Below, piece by piece: positions 1 to 9,669 of a stretch of DNA of 64,000 bases. The stretch is from the NCBI GenBank assembly GCA_018401745.1, contig JAGYJY010000007.1, positions 310,001 through 374,000 of the forward strand, written 5' to 3'. Source of the DNA: Pirellulales bacterium. Its GTDB lineage: Bacteria > Planctomycetota > Planctomycetia > Pirellulales > UBA1268. Positions within the stretch are counted from its first letter, which is position 1. Every line of letters begins with the position of its first letter. The notes beneath the pieces were generated by a model that saw only the letters and a list, made by a program, of their open reading frames with translations, had not been told where the DNA came from and made no database searches. Position numbers and translations under genes: made by a program.

Positions 1-696
1 GTGTCGACGCGGCTGATTGGTGCGGTGATCATGACCCATTCCGACGACGATGGGCTTGTCCTGCCGCCGCGGATCGCGCCGACCCAGATTGTGCTGTTGC
101 CCATCCATCGCAGCGACGAGGAAAAGGCCGAGGTGATGGCGGCCTGCGAGCAGATTGTGCAGCGTCTGCAAGGGCAGGCCTGGCGCGGTGAGCAGGTGCG
201 GGCGGCGATTGATGCCCGTGATATTCGCGGTGGCGAAAAGACCTGGCAGCACGTGAAGCAGGGGATGCCGCTGCGGGTGGAGATCGGACCTCGCGACCTC
301 GCCGCCAAGAGCGTGAGCGTGTTTCGCCGCGACCGCGGGCCGAAGGAGCGAGAGAACATGCCGATCGAGGCCTTTGTGGCCGGAGCGGCCGGGCTGCTTG
401 AGGAGATTCAGACCGGGCTGCTCGAGCGGGCGAGGGCCCACCGCGAGGCCAACACGAAGCGGCTCGGGAGCCTGGCGGAGGTGACCGAGTTTTTCGCTGA
501 GCCGGCAAAGGGCAGGGGGGTGCACGGTGGGTTTGCCGTGGTGCACGTTGCCGACGACCCGGCGGTGGCGGCGGCCCTCGATCCGCTCAAGGTGACGGTC
601 CGCTGCATCCCGACCGAAGGCCCCGACGAAGCCGGCGCGTGCATCGTCACCGGCCAGCCGACGACGCGACCGAGCATCCTCGCTAAGGCCTACTAG
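1..696 (+). CDS. proS: Prolyl-tRNA synthetase, C-terminal part (5' end outside window)
   Basis: This is the last 231 residues of a class II prolyl-tRNA synthetase, which charges tRNA-Pro with proline in the cytoplasm. The frame is open at base 1, so the true start lies upstream. The visible part opens with motif 3 (STRLIGAVIMTHSDDDGLVL), continues through the anticodon-binding domain (about residues 25-130, including the GGEKTW stretch), and ends in the extra C-terminal domain with a terminal tyrosine. That ending is characteristic of the archaeal/eukaryotic-like ProRS type rather than the E. coli type. The TAG stop at 694-696 is also the first triplet of a family-3 repeat. Identification is secure; only the 5' extent is unknown. 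Confidence 0.93.
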   Translation: MSTRLIGAVIMTHSDDDGLVLPPRIAPTQIVLLPIHRSDEEKAEVMAACEQIVQRLQGQAWRGEQVRAAIDARDIRGGEKTWQHVKQGMPLRVEIGPRDLAAKSVSVFRRDRGPKERENMPIEAFVAGAAGLLEEIQTGLLERARAHREANTKRLGSLAEVTEFFAEPAKGRGVHGGFAVVHVADDPAVAAALDPLKVTVRCIPTEGPDEAGACIVTGQPTTRPSILAKAY

Positions 697-817
697 CAGC
701 CTGTGGAACACATCTGCTGCCGCGGGGTGCGGCGACCGGCGACCCTCAAAAACATTGGCTTTTTGGGGCGTCGCTGGACTGGGAGAAGGGCATGGATGGC
801 TTTTTCCACGGACAGCC
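697..817 (+). repeat. Family-3 hairpin repeat, copy 1, abutting the proS stop
   Basis: The roughly 120 bp after the proS stop match the reverse complement of 59121-59242 along most of their length. Shared landmarks in order are TAGCAG at the stop codon, GTGGAACAC, a GCCGC-rich hairpin, CCTCAAAAA with a T-rich partner, and a final CTTTTTCCACGGACAG. Several stems end in A- or T-tracts, so the element may act as a transcription terminator in either direction. No gene is visible between 697 and 940. Confidence 0.8.
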
Positions 818-940
818 AGCCGGGGAGGATTCCAGAGCGACGACAGAACAGTCGCAGGAGGTCTATTATGGAGGCGGTGAGGTGTGCTGGCGGCGGGGCC
901 GGCGGCGGCCTTCAATCAGACCACATACAGGGGAATGACG

Positions 941-2233
941 ATGCATCGTGGGCCGAATGCGTGGATCGTGGCGGGCGTGGCAGCTGCTGTTGGGGCGACG
1001 ATCGGCGGTGCGACCGCGGTCAGCGAACTCGTGCTTCAGCCGCTCCAGATCGGCGAGATGTCCATTGTGACGGCACTCTCCAGCGGACCCGCTCCCAAGC
1101 TCGTCACGCCAGAGATCACCTACGACTTTGACCGCATGATCGTCGGCGAGAAGGGAACGCACGAGTTTGCCTTCACCAACAACGGTGAGGCAACGCTCGA
1201 GCTCTCCAAGGGAGCCACTTCGTGCAAGTGCACAATCAGCGGCCTTGAGCAGACGTCGATCGCCCCCGGCGAAACGGCCAACGTGAAGCTTGAGTGGACG
1301 GCGAATCCGGGTGGGCCGGGCGGCGACTTCCGTCAGACGGCTCTGATCCTGACGAACGATCCGTTGCGGCCCGAGGTCACCCTCACGATCCAAGGCAAGT
1401 CATTTGCTATGTGGGACCCGTTTCCGTCGGGCCTGGTCTTCACCGACCTGCAGACCGATGCGGTTGCTTCGGCAACGGCCAAGGTGATCACCTATGGGGC
1501 ACGGCCACCAGAGATGCTGTCAGTGCGGGTCAGTGAGGAGTCGAACGTGGTCACCAACCCGGTCGAGCAGAATGATGACGAGGTTGCTCGGGCGGCAGAG
1601 GTGCCCGCGTCGCCCTACTTTTCAGCGACCGCCGCCCCCTTTCGGAAGCGGAGTTTGCTTCCGTCGCCGGAGCCTCCGGCGGCTTTCTGGTGACCGTGAC
1701 GACGGTGCCCCCGCTGCCGATCGGCCCCAGGACCAACCAGCTCGAGCTGCTCTTCACGATTCCAGAAGCCAGCGCAGACACCGTGGCCGACTCTGGGCTG
1801 ATCCCCCCCAGGGAGCCCGAAGGCGGCTGGCTGGCAAAGCTGACCGTGCAGGCAAACGTTGTCGGCCCGCTCTCGCTGGCAGGGGCACAGTGGGATGCCA
1901 CCCGTGAGATCGTGCGGTTGGGATCGCTCTCAACGGCCACTCGGCGGAAAGACCAAACTCTTTCTCACCGCCAAGGGTGAACACCGCGGTGTCGTCCGCC
2001 CGATGGTGAAAGAGGTTGTGCCCGCGTCGATGCAGGTGGATATCGGGGAGCCGACGGCCATTGGCGACGGTGTGGTGATGCGGATTCCCCTGTCGATCAG
2101 CATTCCGGCCGGTAGCCCCACCTGCAATCATCTTGGCAGCCAGCAGGGTGGACTGGGCCGTATCGTGCTCGAGACGGGTCATCCTGAGGTGCCCGAGTTG
2201 ACGATTCCAGTTCGTGTGGCTGTCAGCCCGTAG
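941..2233 (+). pseudogene. DUF1573-domain exported protein, two compensating frameshifts
   Basis: The coding signal runs in one frame from ATG 941 to about 1637, in another to about 1935, then returns to the first frame until the stop at 2233. The whole span is divisible by three (about 430 aa). The start has AGGGGA six bases upstream. The N-terminus is hydrophobic (VAGVAAAVGATIGGATAV), so the protein is probably exported or anchored. Residues about 50-160 form a DUF1573 Ig-like domain with the usual GATSCKCT cysteine pair and a TLTI strand. The first shift lies at a C5 run (1635-1639). Two compensating one-base indels suggest sequence error rather than decay. Function is unknown. The multihaem gene follows after 45 bp. 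Confidence 0.7.
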
Positions 2234-2278
2234 CCTTGCGGCTGCCAATCGACCGCCCAACCGCAACGGAGGCCTCTC

Positions 2279-3880
2279 GTGTTGAACACCGTGCTGCCGA
2301 TCCCAGCCAGATCGTCGTATCCGCTGGGGCTGCTGCTCTCGCTGATGATGCTGACGGGGCCGGCAGCTGCCGACCCAGGCTCCCGCGTGCCCGATCGCGG
2401 CCCTGATACAAGCGAGGCGGTGGCGGAAACCTTTCGGCAGAAAAACGGCTCCGTCTTTGTCGGCTGGTCCCGCCCGCAGGCGCTGCTGGTCATCACCGGT
2501 GAGCTCAACGGCTACATCGAGCCTTGCGGATGCACGGGCAAGGAAAATCAGAAGGGGGGGCTGAGCCGGCGACAGAACCTCCTGAGGGCAGTCACCGCCG
2601 CTGGTTGGCCGCTGGTGTCAGTCGACCTGGGCAACCAGGTTCGCCGCTTTGGTCGCCAGGCCGAAGTGAAGTTTCAGTCGGTGGCCGATGGGCTCCGTGA
2701 GATGGGCTACGCTGCGGTGGGCTTTGGCCCGGACGACCTGCGGCTTCCGGCTGAGGAGCTGATTGCCGCTGTCGCAGCGGTGGGAGATCAGGGCACGCCG
2801 TTCGCGAGCAGCAACGTGGGGCTGCTGGGGCTCGACGCCGGGCTGACACCGCGGTTTCAGGTCGTCGAAGCTGGAGGGCTGAAGATCGGCATCGCCAGCG
2901 TGATCGGTGATTCCGAGGCGGACACAATCCGCAATGATTCGCTGGAGATGATTCCTGCCGCCGAAGCGCTCGGCGAGGTTTCGCAGCAGCTCTCTGCGGC
3001 AGGCTGCGACCACCAGGTGCTGCTTTCCTACGCATCGCCTGAGGAGAGCCGCCGCCTGGCTGAAGCCTTTCCGCAGTTCGATGTCGTGGTGACGGCTGGC
3101 GGCGCCGACGAGCCCCCGATGATCCCTCCTCAGCTCAATAGCGACATCGGCGTGCTGGTGGAACTGGGCCACAAGGGCATGTTCGCCGTGGCGATCGGCT
3201 TCTACAACGATCCTCAGGCAGCAGCCACGGCCGTGCAGCCTCCCATGAAGACGTCGTCGGGGCGTTTCCTGAGGACGCAGCGGGTGCCGCTCGACGCCCG
3301 CTGGGGCGAGTCGGATGAGATGATTCGTTTGCTGGGAAGCTATCAGGTTCAGCTGGAAACCCTGGGGCTGCAGGGCCTCAAGGTTGGCACGTCACGGCAT
3401 CCGAGCGGGCGGCGGTTTGCCGGGAGCCAAGCCTGCGCCGACTGCCACGCCACCGCCTACGAGATTTGGAAAGAATCGCCTCATGCCACCGCACTGACCA
3501 CCCTCGAGGAGGCTGATCCTCAGCGAGACCACGACCCGGAATGCCTCTCCTGCCATGTCGTGGGGTGGGTGCCGCAGAAGTTTGAGCCTTACGAGGGAGG
3601 CTTCCTCAGCCGTGCCGAAACCCCGCAGTTGGCTCATCAGGGCTGTGAAAACTGCCACGGGCCGGCTGCAGCACACGCCGCCGTCGAGGCCGGCGATGTC
3701 ATCGCCAGCGAGGTTGAACGAGATCGGCTCCGCAGCGAACTGGCGATGACGATCGACACTCCCGAAGGCCGCAAGCGGACGATCAACAACTGCCTGGAGT
3801 GCCACGATCTCGACAACAGCCCAGCATTCGACTTTGACGACTACTGGCCGGCGGTTGCCCACTCCGAGGAAGACGAGTGA
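2279..3880 (+). CDS. Exported tetrahaem cytochrome with UshA/SoxB-like N-terminal domain
   Basis: GTG start with ACGGAGG six bases upstream. A signal peptide (LLLSLMMLTGPAAA, residues about 18-31) sends the 533-aa protein out of the cytoplasm. Residues about 65-340 resemble the 5'-nucleotidase/SoxB metallophosphoesterase fold (NGYIEPCGCT, then VDLGN). The usual metal ligands look replaced: TNDLHG reads TGELNG and GNHE reads GPDD. The C-terminal third has four CxxCH haem sites (CADCH about 385, CLSCH about 421, CENCH about 457, CLECH about 505), as in cytochrome c554-type electron carriers. An electron-transfer role is likely, but partner and substrate are unknown. It probably forms an operon with the DUF1573 gene upstream. 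Confidence 0.82.
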   Translation: MLNTVLPIPARSSYPLGLLLSLMMLTGPAAADPGSRVPDRGPDTSEAVAETFRQKNGSVFVGWSRPQALLVITGELNGYIEPCGCTGKENQKGGLSRRQNLLRAVTAAGWPLVSVDLGNQVRRFGRQAEVKFQSVADGLREMGYAAVGFGPDDLRLPAEELIAAVAAVGDQGTPFASSNVGLLGLDAGLTPRFQVVEAGGLKIGIASVIGDSEADTIRNDSLEMIPAAEALGEVSQQLSAAGCDHQVLLSYASPEESRRLAEAFPQFDVVVTAGGADEPPMIPPQLNSDIGVLVELGHKGMFAVAIGFYNDPQAAATAVQPPMKTSSGRFLRTQRVPLDARWGESDEMIRLLGSYQVQLETLGLQGLKVGTSRHPSGRRFAGSQACADCHATAYEIWKESPHATALTTLEEADPQRDHDPECLSCHVVGWVPQKFEPYEGGFLSRAETPQLAHQGCENCHGPAAAHAAVEAGDVIASEVERDRLRSELAMTIDTPEGRKRTINNCLECHDLDNSPAFDFDDYWPAVAHSEEDE

Positions 3881-3903
3881 GCCGCTGACCGAGAGGGGAG
3901 GGC

Positions 3904-4659
3904 TCAGCCTTCACCAAGGGCAGCCATCGCCTCGTCGGGAATATTGAAGTTGGCCGCGACGCTCTGCACGTCGTCGTGATCGTCGAGCCGCTCCATCAGG
4001 TCGAGCACCTTGCGAGCCTCATCGGGGCTTTCCACATCCACGGTGGTGGTCGGTTCGCGGACGATCTCGCTCGATTCAACCGTCACACCGGCAGAGGCGA
4101 GGGCATCGATGACGGCACTCATCACCGATGGCTCGCAGCGAACCTCCCACTGCTCAGGGCCGGGCGAAACGTCCTCAGCACCCGCCTCCAGGCCGATCTC
4201 GAGCAGCCGCTCCTCATCGCAGGCATCCAGTGGAACCCGCACGAGCCCACGTCGCTCAAACATCCAGGCCACACAGCCGGTCGCGCCGAGTTTCCCGTCG
4301 CACATCTCAAAGATCTTGCGAATCTCCGGCGCGGTGCGGTTGCGATTGTCGGTCAGAATTTCACAGAGCACAGCCACGCCACTGGCGCCATAGCCCTCGT
4401 AGACGCTCTCCTCGAGGTTGCCCCCCTTCAGCTCGCCGGTGCCCGCTTTGATAGCGCGGTTGATGTTTTCCTTGGGCATGCTCACGGCCTTGGCCGCATC
4501 AATCGCATACCGCAGCCTCAGGTTGGCGTCGGGGTCGGCTCCACCGTGCTTGGCCGCCACGATGATCGCCTTGGCGAGCTTGCTCCAGAGCTTGCCGCGC
4601 TTGGCATCGACCAGCGACTTTTTACGGGCGATGTTGGCCCAGTGGGAATGTCCTGCCAT
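3904..4659 (-). CDS. YebC/PmpR family protein
   Basis: A 251-aa protein matching the YebC/PmpR/TACO1 family over its full length. It starts MAGHSHWANI, followed by the basic helix region (RGKLWSKLAKAI) and the signature DANLRLRYAIDAAKAVSMPK. Family members have been described as DNA-binding regulators and as translation factors that help ribosomes through proline stretches, so the role here is not fixed. ATG 4659 is preferred over GTG 4668 because the AGGAGGT ribosome site overlaps the upstream codon. It is convergent with the multihaem gene (23 bp apart) and last in a long minus-strand run. Confidence 0.92.
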   Translation of the reverse strand: MAGHSHWANIARKKSLVDAKRGKLWSKLAKAIIVAAKHGGADPDANLRLRYAIDAAKAVSMPKENINRAIKAGTGELKGGNLEESVYEGYGASGVAVLCEILTDNRNRTAPEIRKIFEMCDGKLGATGCVAWMFERRGLVRVPLDACDEERLLEIGLEAGAEDVSPGPEQWEVRCEPSVMSAVIDALASAGVTVESSEIVREPTTTVDVESPDEARKVLDLMERLDDHDDVQSVAANFNIPDEAMAALGEG

Positions 4660-4698
4660 CTCCGTCACCTCCTGCTGACAACGCTCTGCCCCGAGGGC

Positions 4699-5922
4699 CT
4701 ACCTCGGCTTCCTTTTTGCCAGCTGGCGGGAGTGCCCGCTGCCGCTCGCCGTTGTCGCGGACTTTTTACCGCTCGAAGCTTTCCCTGTGGCTTTCTTGGC
4801 GTTGCCGACGCTTGCCTTGCTGGCAGCTTTCCCACCGGCGGCCGACTTCGACGAAGACTTCTTGGCGGCCGACGCTTTGGCGGCCGACGCTTTCTTTGCC
4901 TTCTTCGCTGCCGCCGTCGTGGCATCTGCCTTGGACGAAGCCTTCTTCTTGGCGGATGCTTTCTCCGCAGCTGGTGCAGGCTCGACTGATGTGGCCTGCT
5001 CGGCAGCCTCCGGCTTGATCGTCAGTGGCCGGGCCATGTTCGGTTTCACCACGAAGGGCTTAGGACCAGACTTGCCCGGTTTTCCATCAGCAGTCCGCTT
5101 GGGACCGGAACCAGGTGGAGGCATGGGCGTTTTACCCACAGGCCTGGCCGCTGCCTGCGGACCCGCCGGCCGGTGATCTTCACTCGGGCCAGCCTCGAGC
5201 CCTTCCCCGCCTTCCGCTGCTTTGGGAGCCACCAGCGAGGCCCCACGCTTGGGAAACAGATCCTTCGCATCGGGATTGATCGTGAGCACGAGCGTGCGAA
5301 ACTTCGGCGAGTGGATGTTGGCCAAGAGATCCGCACCAAACTGATGCAGCTGCGACGAAAACTCCTTCCCCGACTTCTTGGGAATCGCCCGCTCGAGCCA
5401 GGGCACGCTCCGCGAGTCGTATTCCTCTTGGCTGATCAGCCCAGCCAGCCAGAGAACAGCCAGCCCGCCGTCATCGAGCGGGATCGTGTGGCCGCCAAGC
5501 CCCGTTGAGACCACAAACGACGTCACAAACGACGGCACACCCTGCAGGCCCTGGAGCGTCTTGACGCCATTGGCGATGGAGTTCTTGCGGGCATGCTCGA
5601 GCGAGAAGCTGTAGGTTGATTCAAAGACACTCTGCAGCACCCGCCGCAACGAAAGGGCAGCCCGCGACGGATCCGGGAGCGGCTGGAGGGCCTCGGCAAG
5701 TTCGGCCACAGTCGTGACTCGAACCTCGTTGAGATCAAAGTAGTTTTCGCCCAGTTGGGCGAAGGCCTTCTCGGCCGCTTCGTAGCCGGCATTTTCCAGA
5801 CAGCAGGCAAAGAGCACCTGCTCAAGCACCGACCGGCCCGTGTCCGGAAGCACCGTCTTGTAGTTCTGTTTGAGGACCTTTTGCAGCTTTGTGAGCAGCT
5901 GCGTGCGTGTCGGTGTGGCCAT
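4699..5922 (-). CDS. HhH-GPD-like protein with lysine/alanine-rich histone-like tail
   Basis: A 407-aa protein. Residues about 1-215 resemble the endonuclease III/HhH-GPD glycosylase fold: a helix-hairpin-helix near residues 123-137 (LQGLQGVPSFVTSFV), then a Gly/Pro loop and aspartates at 150-151 (GLGGHTIPLDD). The lysine of bifunctional glycosylases (normally GVGxKTA) is absent, and no C-terminal four-cysteine iron-sulphur cluster is present. Residues about 310-407 are Lys/Ala/Ser repeats like histone H1 tails. DNA binding is likely; base-excision activity is doubtful. The start was chosen at MATPTRT; an upstream extension to 5994 looks noncoding. The gene lies between rbfA and the yebC-like gene. 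Confidence 0.7.
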   Translation of the reverse strand: MATPTRTQLLTKLQKVLKQNYKTVLPDTGRSVLEQVLFACCLENAGYEAAEKAFAQLGENYFDLNEVRVTTVAELAEALQPLPDPSRAALSLRRVLQSVFESTYSFSLEHARKNSIANGVKTLQGLQGVPSFVTSFVVSTGLGGHTIPLDDGGLAVLWLAGLISQEEYDSRSVPWLERAIPKKSGKEFSSQLHQFGADLLANIHSPKFRTLVLTINPDAKDLFPKRGASLVAPKAAEGGEGLEAGPSEDHRPAGPQAAARPVGKTPMPPPGSGPKRTADGKPGKSGPKPFVVKPNMARPLTIKPEAAEQATSVEPAPAAEKASAKKKASSKADATTAAAKKAKKASAAKASAAKKSSSKSAAGGKAASKASVGNAKKATGKASSGKKSATTASGSGHSRQLAKRKPR

Positions 5923-6003
5923 GCGTGTTTTTTGAGACTCCAGCAAACCTGAACTCTGTTTCGCCCCCCGGCAGGCCACCGGTCGTGATGGCACTGCCAG
6001 CCT

Positions 6004-6426
6004 TCATGTATCTGACGCATCGGGCGGCTGCGGCGGCTCCGAGGCCTGCTCATCAGCGGGCTCCTCCGCTTCAGCCTCGTCACTGGGCGGAAGCACCTGT
6101 CTGAGCATCTGGTCGATCTCGAACGCGTGCTTCACGCCCTTGTCGAGCTCAAACCGCAGCCGCGGCGTGTAGCGAGTTTCGATCGAGTCGGCGATGCGCG
6201 ACTGGAGATACCCTGCCGAATTCGCCAGCCCACGGAGGGCTGTCTGCTGCTTCGAAGGGCTCCCCATCACCGACACGTAGACCGTGGCCGATCGCATGTC
6301 GGGAGCCATTTCGGCCCGTGTCACCGTCACGTCTCGAACCCGCGGGTCACGCACTGAGGTGAGAATCGCCATGCTCACCACTTCGCGAACCGCCTCGGCT
6401 GCTTTGAGGAGTCGTCTCGTGCTCAC
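6004..6426 (-). CDS. rbfA: Ribosome-binding factor A
   Basis: A 140-aa RbfA, the KH-fold factor that binds 16S rRNA helix 1 and helps mature the 30S subunit. The N-terminus (RRLLKAAEAVREVVSMAIL) and the DPRVRDVTVTRAEMAPDMR segment are typical, as is the LRFELDKGVKHAFEID region. The C-terminus has an acidic, proline-rich tail (from about residue 112) not needed for the core fold. Translation starts at GTG 6426, 11 bp after infB, in the usual nusA-infB-rbfA order. Confidence 0.93.
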   Translation of the reverse strand: MSTRRLLKAAEAVREVVSMAILTSVRDPRVRDVTVTRAEMAPDMRSATVYVSVMGSPSKQQTALRGLANSAGYLQSRIADSIETRYTPRLRFELDKGVKHAFEIDQMLRQVLPPSDEAEAEEPADEQASEPPQPPDASDT

Positions 6427-6437
6427 GCCTCAGTGCC

Positions 6438-9284
6438 TCACGACAGCGTGCGGGCCACTTCCTCGATGCGATAGCATTCGAGGATGTCCGCTTCCTTAAT
6501 GTCGTTAAAGCCGACAAGCTTGATGCCGCACTCGAGGCCGTCACGGACCTCCCGCACGTCATCTTTCTCCCTTCGCAGCGAGTCAAGCGCGTAGTCGCCG
6601 AGCACAACGCTGTCGCGGACAACTCGGATGCGTGCATTGCGATGGATCGTACCGGCGATAACGCGGCACCCAGCGATCACACCAAGACGACTGATAGAGA
6701 AGGTCCGCTGCACCAGCGCCCGGCCGAGTTCGGCCTCCCGCCGCTCCGGCGCCAGCATCCCTTCCAGAGCGTCTCGCAGGTCATCGGTGACCTGATAGAT
6801 GATGTCATACCGACGAATCTGAACACCACGATCTTCTGCCGCCGAACGGGCCCGCTCGTCGGGAGCCACATTGAAGCCGATGATCACCGCGTCTGACGCA
6901 TCGGCCAGAGCCACGTCGGCCTCGGTGATACCGCCCACGGTCGACTGCAAGACACGGACGCCTACCTCTGGATGCTCAAGCTTCTGCAGCTCTTTGAGGA
7001 TCGCCTCGATCGACCCGCGGACATCGGCCCGGATGATGAGGTTGAGGATGGGGGTCTTCTCGGTGTCGAGACGATCAAAGAGGTTCTCAAGGGTGACATG
7101 CACGGGCTGCTTGGAGAGATGCGTCTCGCGGCGGATTCCCGAACGCTTGATCGCAACTTCGCGGGCCTTGGCAATCGATTCGACGACATAGAACCGCTCA
7201 CCAGGCGCCGGCGCGATATCAAGACCAGCAACAAAGACCGGCTGTGAAGGGCCTGCTTCCTTCAGTCGCATGCGGCGGTCGAGCGTGTCGGTCATTGACT
7301 TCACATGGCCGCTCGCCTCACCACACACGATCGCATCACCAACGCGAAGCGTTCCCTTTTGAACCATCAGACACGCCACGACGCCCCGCCCCTCATGCAC
7401 CGACGCATCGAGGCAAACGCCAGCGGCACCGCGATCAGGATTGGCCCGCAGATCGTGCAGTTCGGCAATCGTCAGCAGCGTCTCGAGAAGATCCTCGACA
7501 CCTTCTCCCGTCAGGGCGCTGGTCTTCACGACTTCGGTCTCGCCACCCCACTCCGACGGCAGGAGCTCGTTGGCGGCCAACTGCTGATAGATGCGATCGA
7601 CATCAGCACCCGGCAGGTCCATCTTGTTGATACAGACCACGATCGGCACAGCAGCGGCCCGGGCATGACTGATCGCCTCTTCCGTCTGCGGCATCAGGCC
7701 GTCGTCTGCGGCCACCACAATCACCGCACAGTCAGTGACGTTGGCCCCGCGGGCACGCATCTGCGTGAAGGCTTCATGGCCCGGTGTGTCGACGAACGTG
7801 ACCGATTTGTTTTCGTGTTCGTTGTTTTCCCGGTTGACCGTGTAGGCCCGGATATGCTGGGTGATACCACCGCTTTCGCGAGCGGCCACGTCGATCCCCA
7901 GAATGCGGTCGAGCAGCGACGTCTTGCCGTGGTCAACGTGACCGAGGAAGGTGACCACCGGGGGCCGCGGCATGCGCAACGAAGGATCCTCTTCGACCGC
8001 GTCAAAGCCGGCAATCAGGTCCTTTTCCAGGTCTTCGGGCGTCTTCAGATCAAGCTCGACACCAAACTCGGCTGCCAGCAGCTCGACGGTGTCGCGATCG
8101 AGAGACATCGCCATGCTGGGCATTGCCTCCGTGCCAAACGCCAGCAGCCGCTTGAGCACCTCACTGGCAGCCAAGCCAATCGCCTCCGAGAAGGCACGCA
8201 CGGTGCACGGAACCTGAATCGACGCGTTGGCCTTGCGAGGCGCTGCCGTCGAGACGGTTTTGCGTTGCCGCTGCGGACGGCGACGACGCATGCCGCGATC
8301 GTCGTCGTCTCCCGATCGCCCACGGCGATCCGTGGACCGCTTGCGGGCAAGCTGCCGAACCTCGCGTCCACCGAGCAGATCACCGCCCTCAGTGCGGCCC
8401 CCGACCTTGGCCGGCGGTGAACGGCGGAGCCGCCCACCCGGCTCCATCACCGGAGGCGCCGCAGGCTCGCCACCTCGCCCACCACCCGCAGGCCGCTGCC
8501 GCCCTGCATCGGCCTGCCGCTGCTCATGCTTTCGCATGTGCTCAGCAAGCGGCTTAGAACCACCTGCCTTGGCACTCCGGATCGCATCGAGGGGGAGCTT
8601 CACGTCTGGCTTCTGCGGCGCCGGCTCTTGCGACGTACGAGCGACCGGCTTCCTGGCCGCGGGCATCGGTGCCAGCTTAAACGTAGGCCGCGGTGCCGGC
8701 CGTGAAGCCGATTTTGGTTTGACCGTCGGCCGCGGCTTGTCGCCTGCCGCGAAAGAAGAACCGGGCCTCACAACTGGCCTTCCACTAGCGATGCCCTGAG
8801 CCGGGGCCCGCGATTCCGCAGACAGCGGTGGTGGCTGTGAAGGCGTTGCGGGGGCAACCGGCGGCTTCGCCTCGGGCGTCATCGCCGGAACGGCAGGCTG
8901 CGGGGTGACTTTACCAACAGGCGGAACAGCGACAGGCGGAACAGGAGGCTTCGCCGCAGGCCTGACGGGAGCCTTCACTGGCGGCTTCGCCACAGGCGGC
9001 ACCGGCTTTGCGGGGCGGCCTGTCACTCCAGTCGGAGCGATATAGTCTTCACGCCGAAGGGCGGTTTTGGCTGGCGGAGGCTTGACGGCTGCCGGAGCGA
9101 CTGACGGTCGCTCCGGCGGCTTCGACTTTGCCGACATGAACTCCCGCAGCTTGGCGACTTCCTCGTCGCTGAGACTCGCGAGGGCTGACCCCTTGTCGTG
9201 AATGCCGGCACGGGAGCAAATCTCGACGAGCTCTTTGCTGTCGAGCTTCAGCTCCTTGGCCAATGTGTAGATACGGACTGCCAC
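6438..9284 (-). CDS. infB: Translation initiation factor IF-2
   Basis: A 948-aa IF-2 GTPase that brings fMet-tRNA to the 30S subunit. An IF2N domain at residues 1-50 ([20 protein letters not shown]) precedes about 230 residues of Pro/Ala/Lys-rich linker and a second IF2N-like region near 345-400. The G domain has GHVDHGKTS (about 450), DTPGHEAF (about 500) and NKMD (about 555). Domains II-IV follow and end normally. The long Pro-rich linker is common in high-GC bacteria. It is the middle gene of nusA-infB-rbfA. Confidence 0.97.
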   Translation of the reverse strand: MAVRIYTLAKELKLDSKELVEICSRAGIHDKGSALASLSDEEVAKLREFMSAKSKPPERPSVAPAAVKPPPAKTALRREDYIAPTGVTGRPAKPVPPVAKPPVKAPVRPAAKPPVPPVAVPPVGKVTPQPAVPAMTPEAKPPVAPATPSQPPPLSAESRAPAQGIASGRPVVRPGSSFAAGDKPRPTVKPKSASRPAPRPTFKLAPMPAARKPVARTSQEPAPQKPDVKLPLDAIRSAKAGGSKPLAEHMRKHEQRQADAGRQRPAGGGRGGEPAAPPVMEPGGRLRRSPPAKVGGRTEGGDLLGGREVRQLARKRSTDRRGRSGDDDDRGMRRRRPQRQRKTVSTAAPRKANASIQVPCTVRAFSEAIGLAASEVLKRLLAFGTEAMPSMAMSLDRDTVELLAAEFGVELDLKTPEDLEKDLIAGFDAVEEDPSLRMPRPPVVTFLGHVDHGKTSLLDRILGIDVAARESGGITQHIRAYTVNRENNEHENKSVTFVDTPGHEAFTQMRARGANVTDCAVIVVAADDGLMPQTEEAISHARAAAVPIVVCINKMDLPGADVDRIYQQLAANELLPSEWGGETEVVKTSALTGEGVEDLLETLLTIAELHDLRANPDRGAAGVCLDASVHEGRGVVACLMVQKGTLRVGDAIVCGEASGHVKSMTDTLDRRMRLKEAGPSQPVFVAGLDIAPAPGERFYVVESIAKAREVAIKRSGIRRETHLSKQPVHVTLENLFDRLDTEKTPILNLIIRADVRGSIEAILKELQKLEHPEVGVRVLQSTVGGITEADVALADASDAVIIGFNVAPDERARSAAEDRGVQIRRYDIIYQVTDDLRDALEGMLAPERREAELGRALVQRTFSISRLGVIAGCRVIAGTIHRNARIRVVRDSVVLGDYALDSLRREKDDVREVRDGLECGIKLVGFNDIKEADILECYRIEEVARTLS

Positions 9285-9669
9285 TCGCTATCCTTCCGGT
9301 CGTGGCACCAGCATTGCCGGCCCACGCCAACCACTCACCGTGTCTCAGATCACCCTTTTGTCGCCCATCACCCGACCAGACCTGCGCGAACAGCGATTGA
9401 CTCGCTCCTCGCGGCTCCCTTGATGAGGAGGCACCCGTGGCAGACGCATGACCAAAGACCACCCGCTGGCAGCCTGGCCTCCGTGCCGACACCTTCACGA
9501 CGTCGTGCATGGTCCGCTCATCCTGTCACGTGCCTCACCTCTTCCACCTTTCGGAATCGTGTCAATGAATCGGTAGTGTATCATCCCTGCCGCCGAAAAA
9601 GCGAACCCAGCTCGCAGGCAGCCCGAACAAGTGGCGGTAAACGCCGGGCTCCCTCTCCAGCCAGCCCGT
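9285..9669. other. nusA-infB intergenic region, no gene seen
   Basis: This 385-bp gap separates nusA from infB. In many bacteria ylxR and an L7Ae-like gene sit here, but neither was found on either strand. Read on the minus strand it holds a TTGACA hexamer near 9565, without a convincing -10 at standard spacing. An infB promoter is possible but not supported. Confidence 0.4.
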
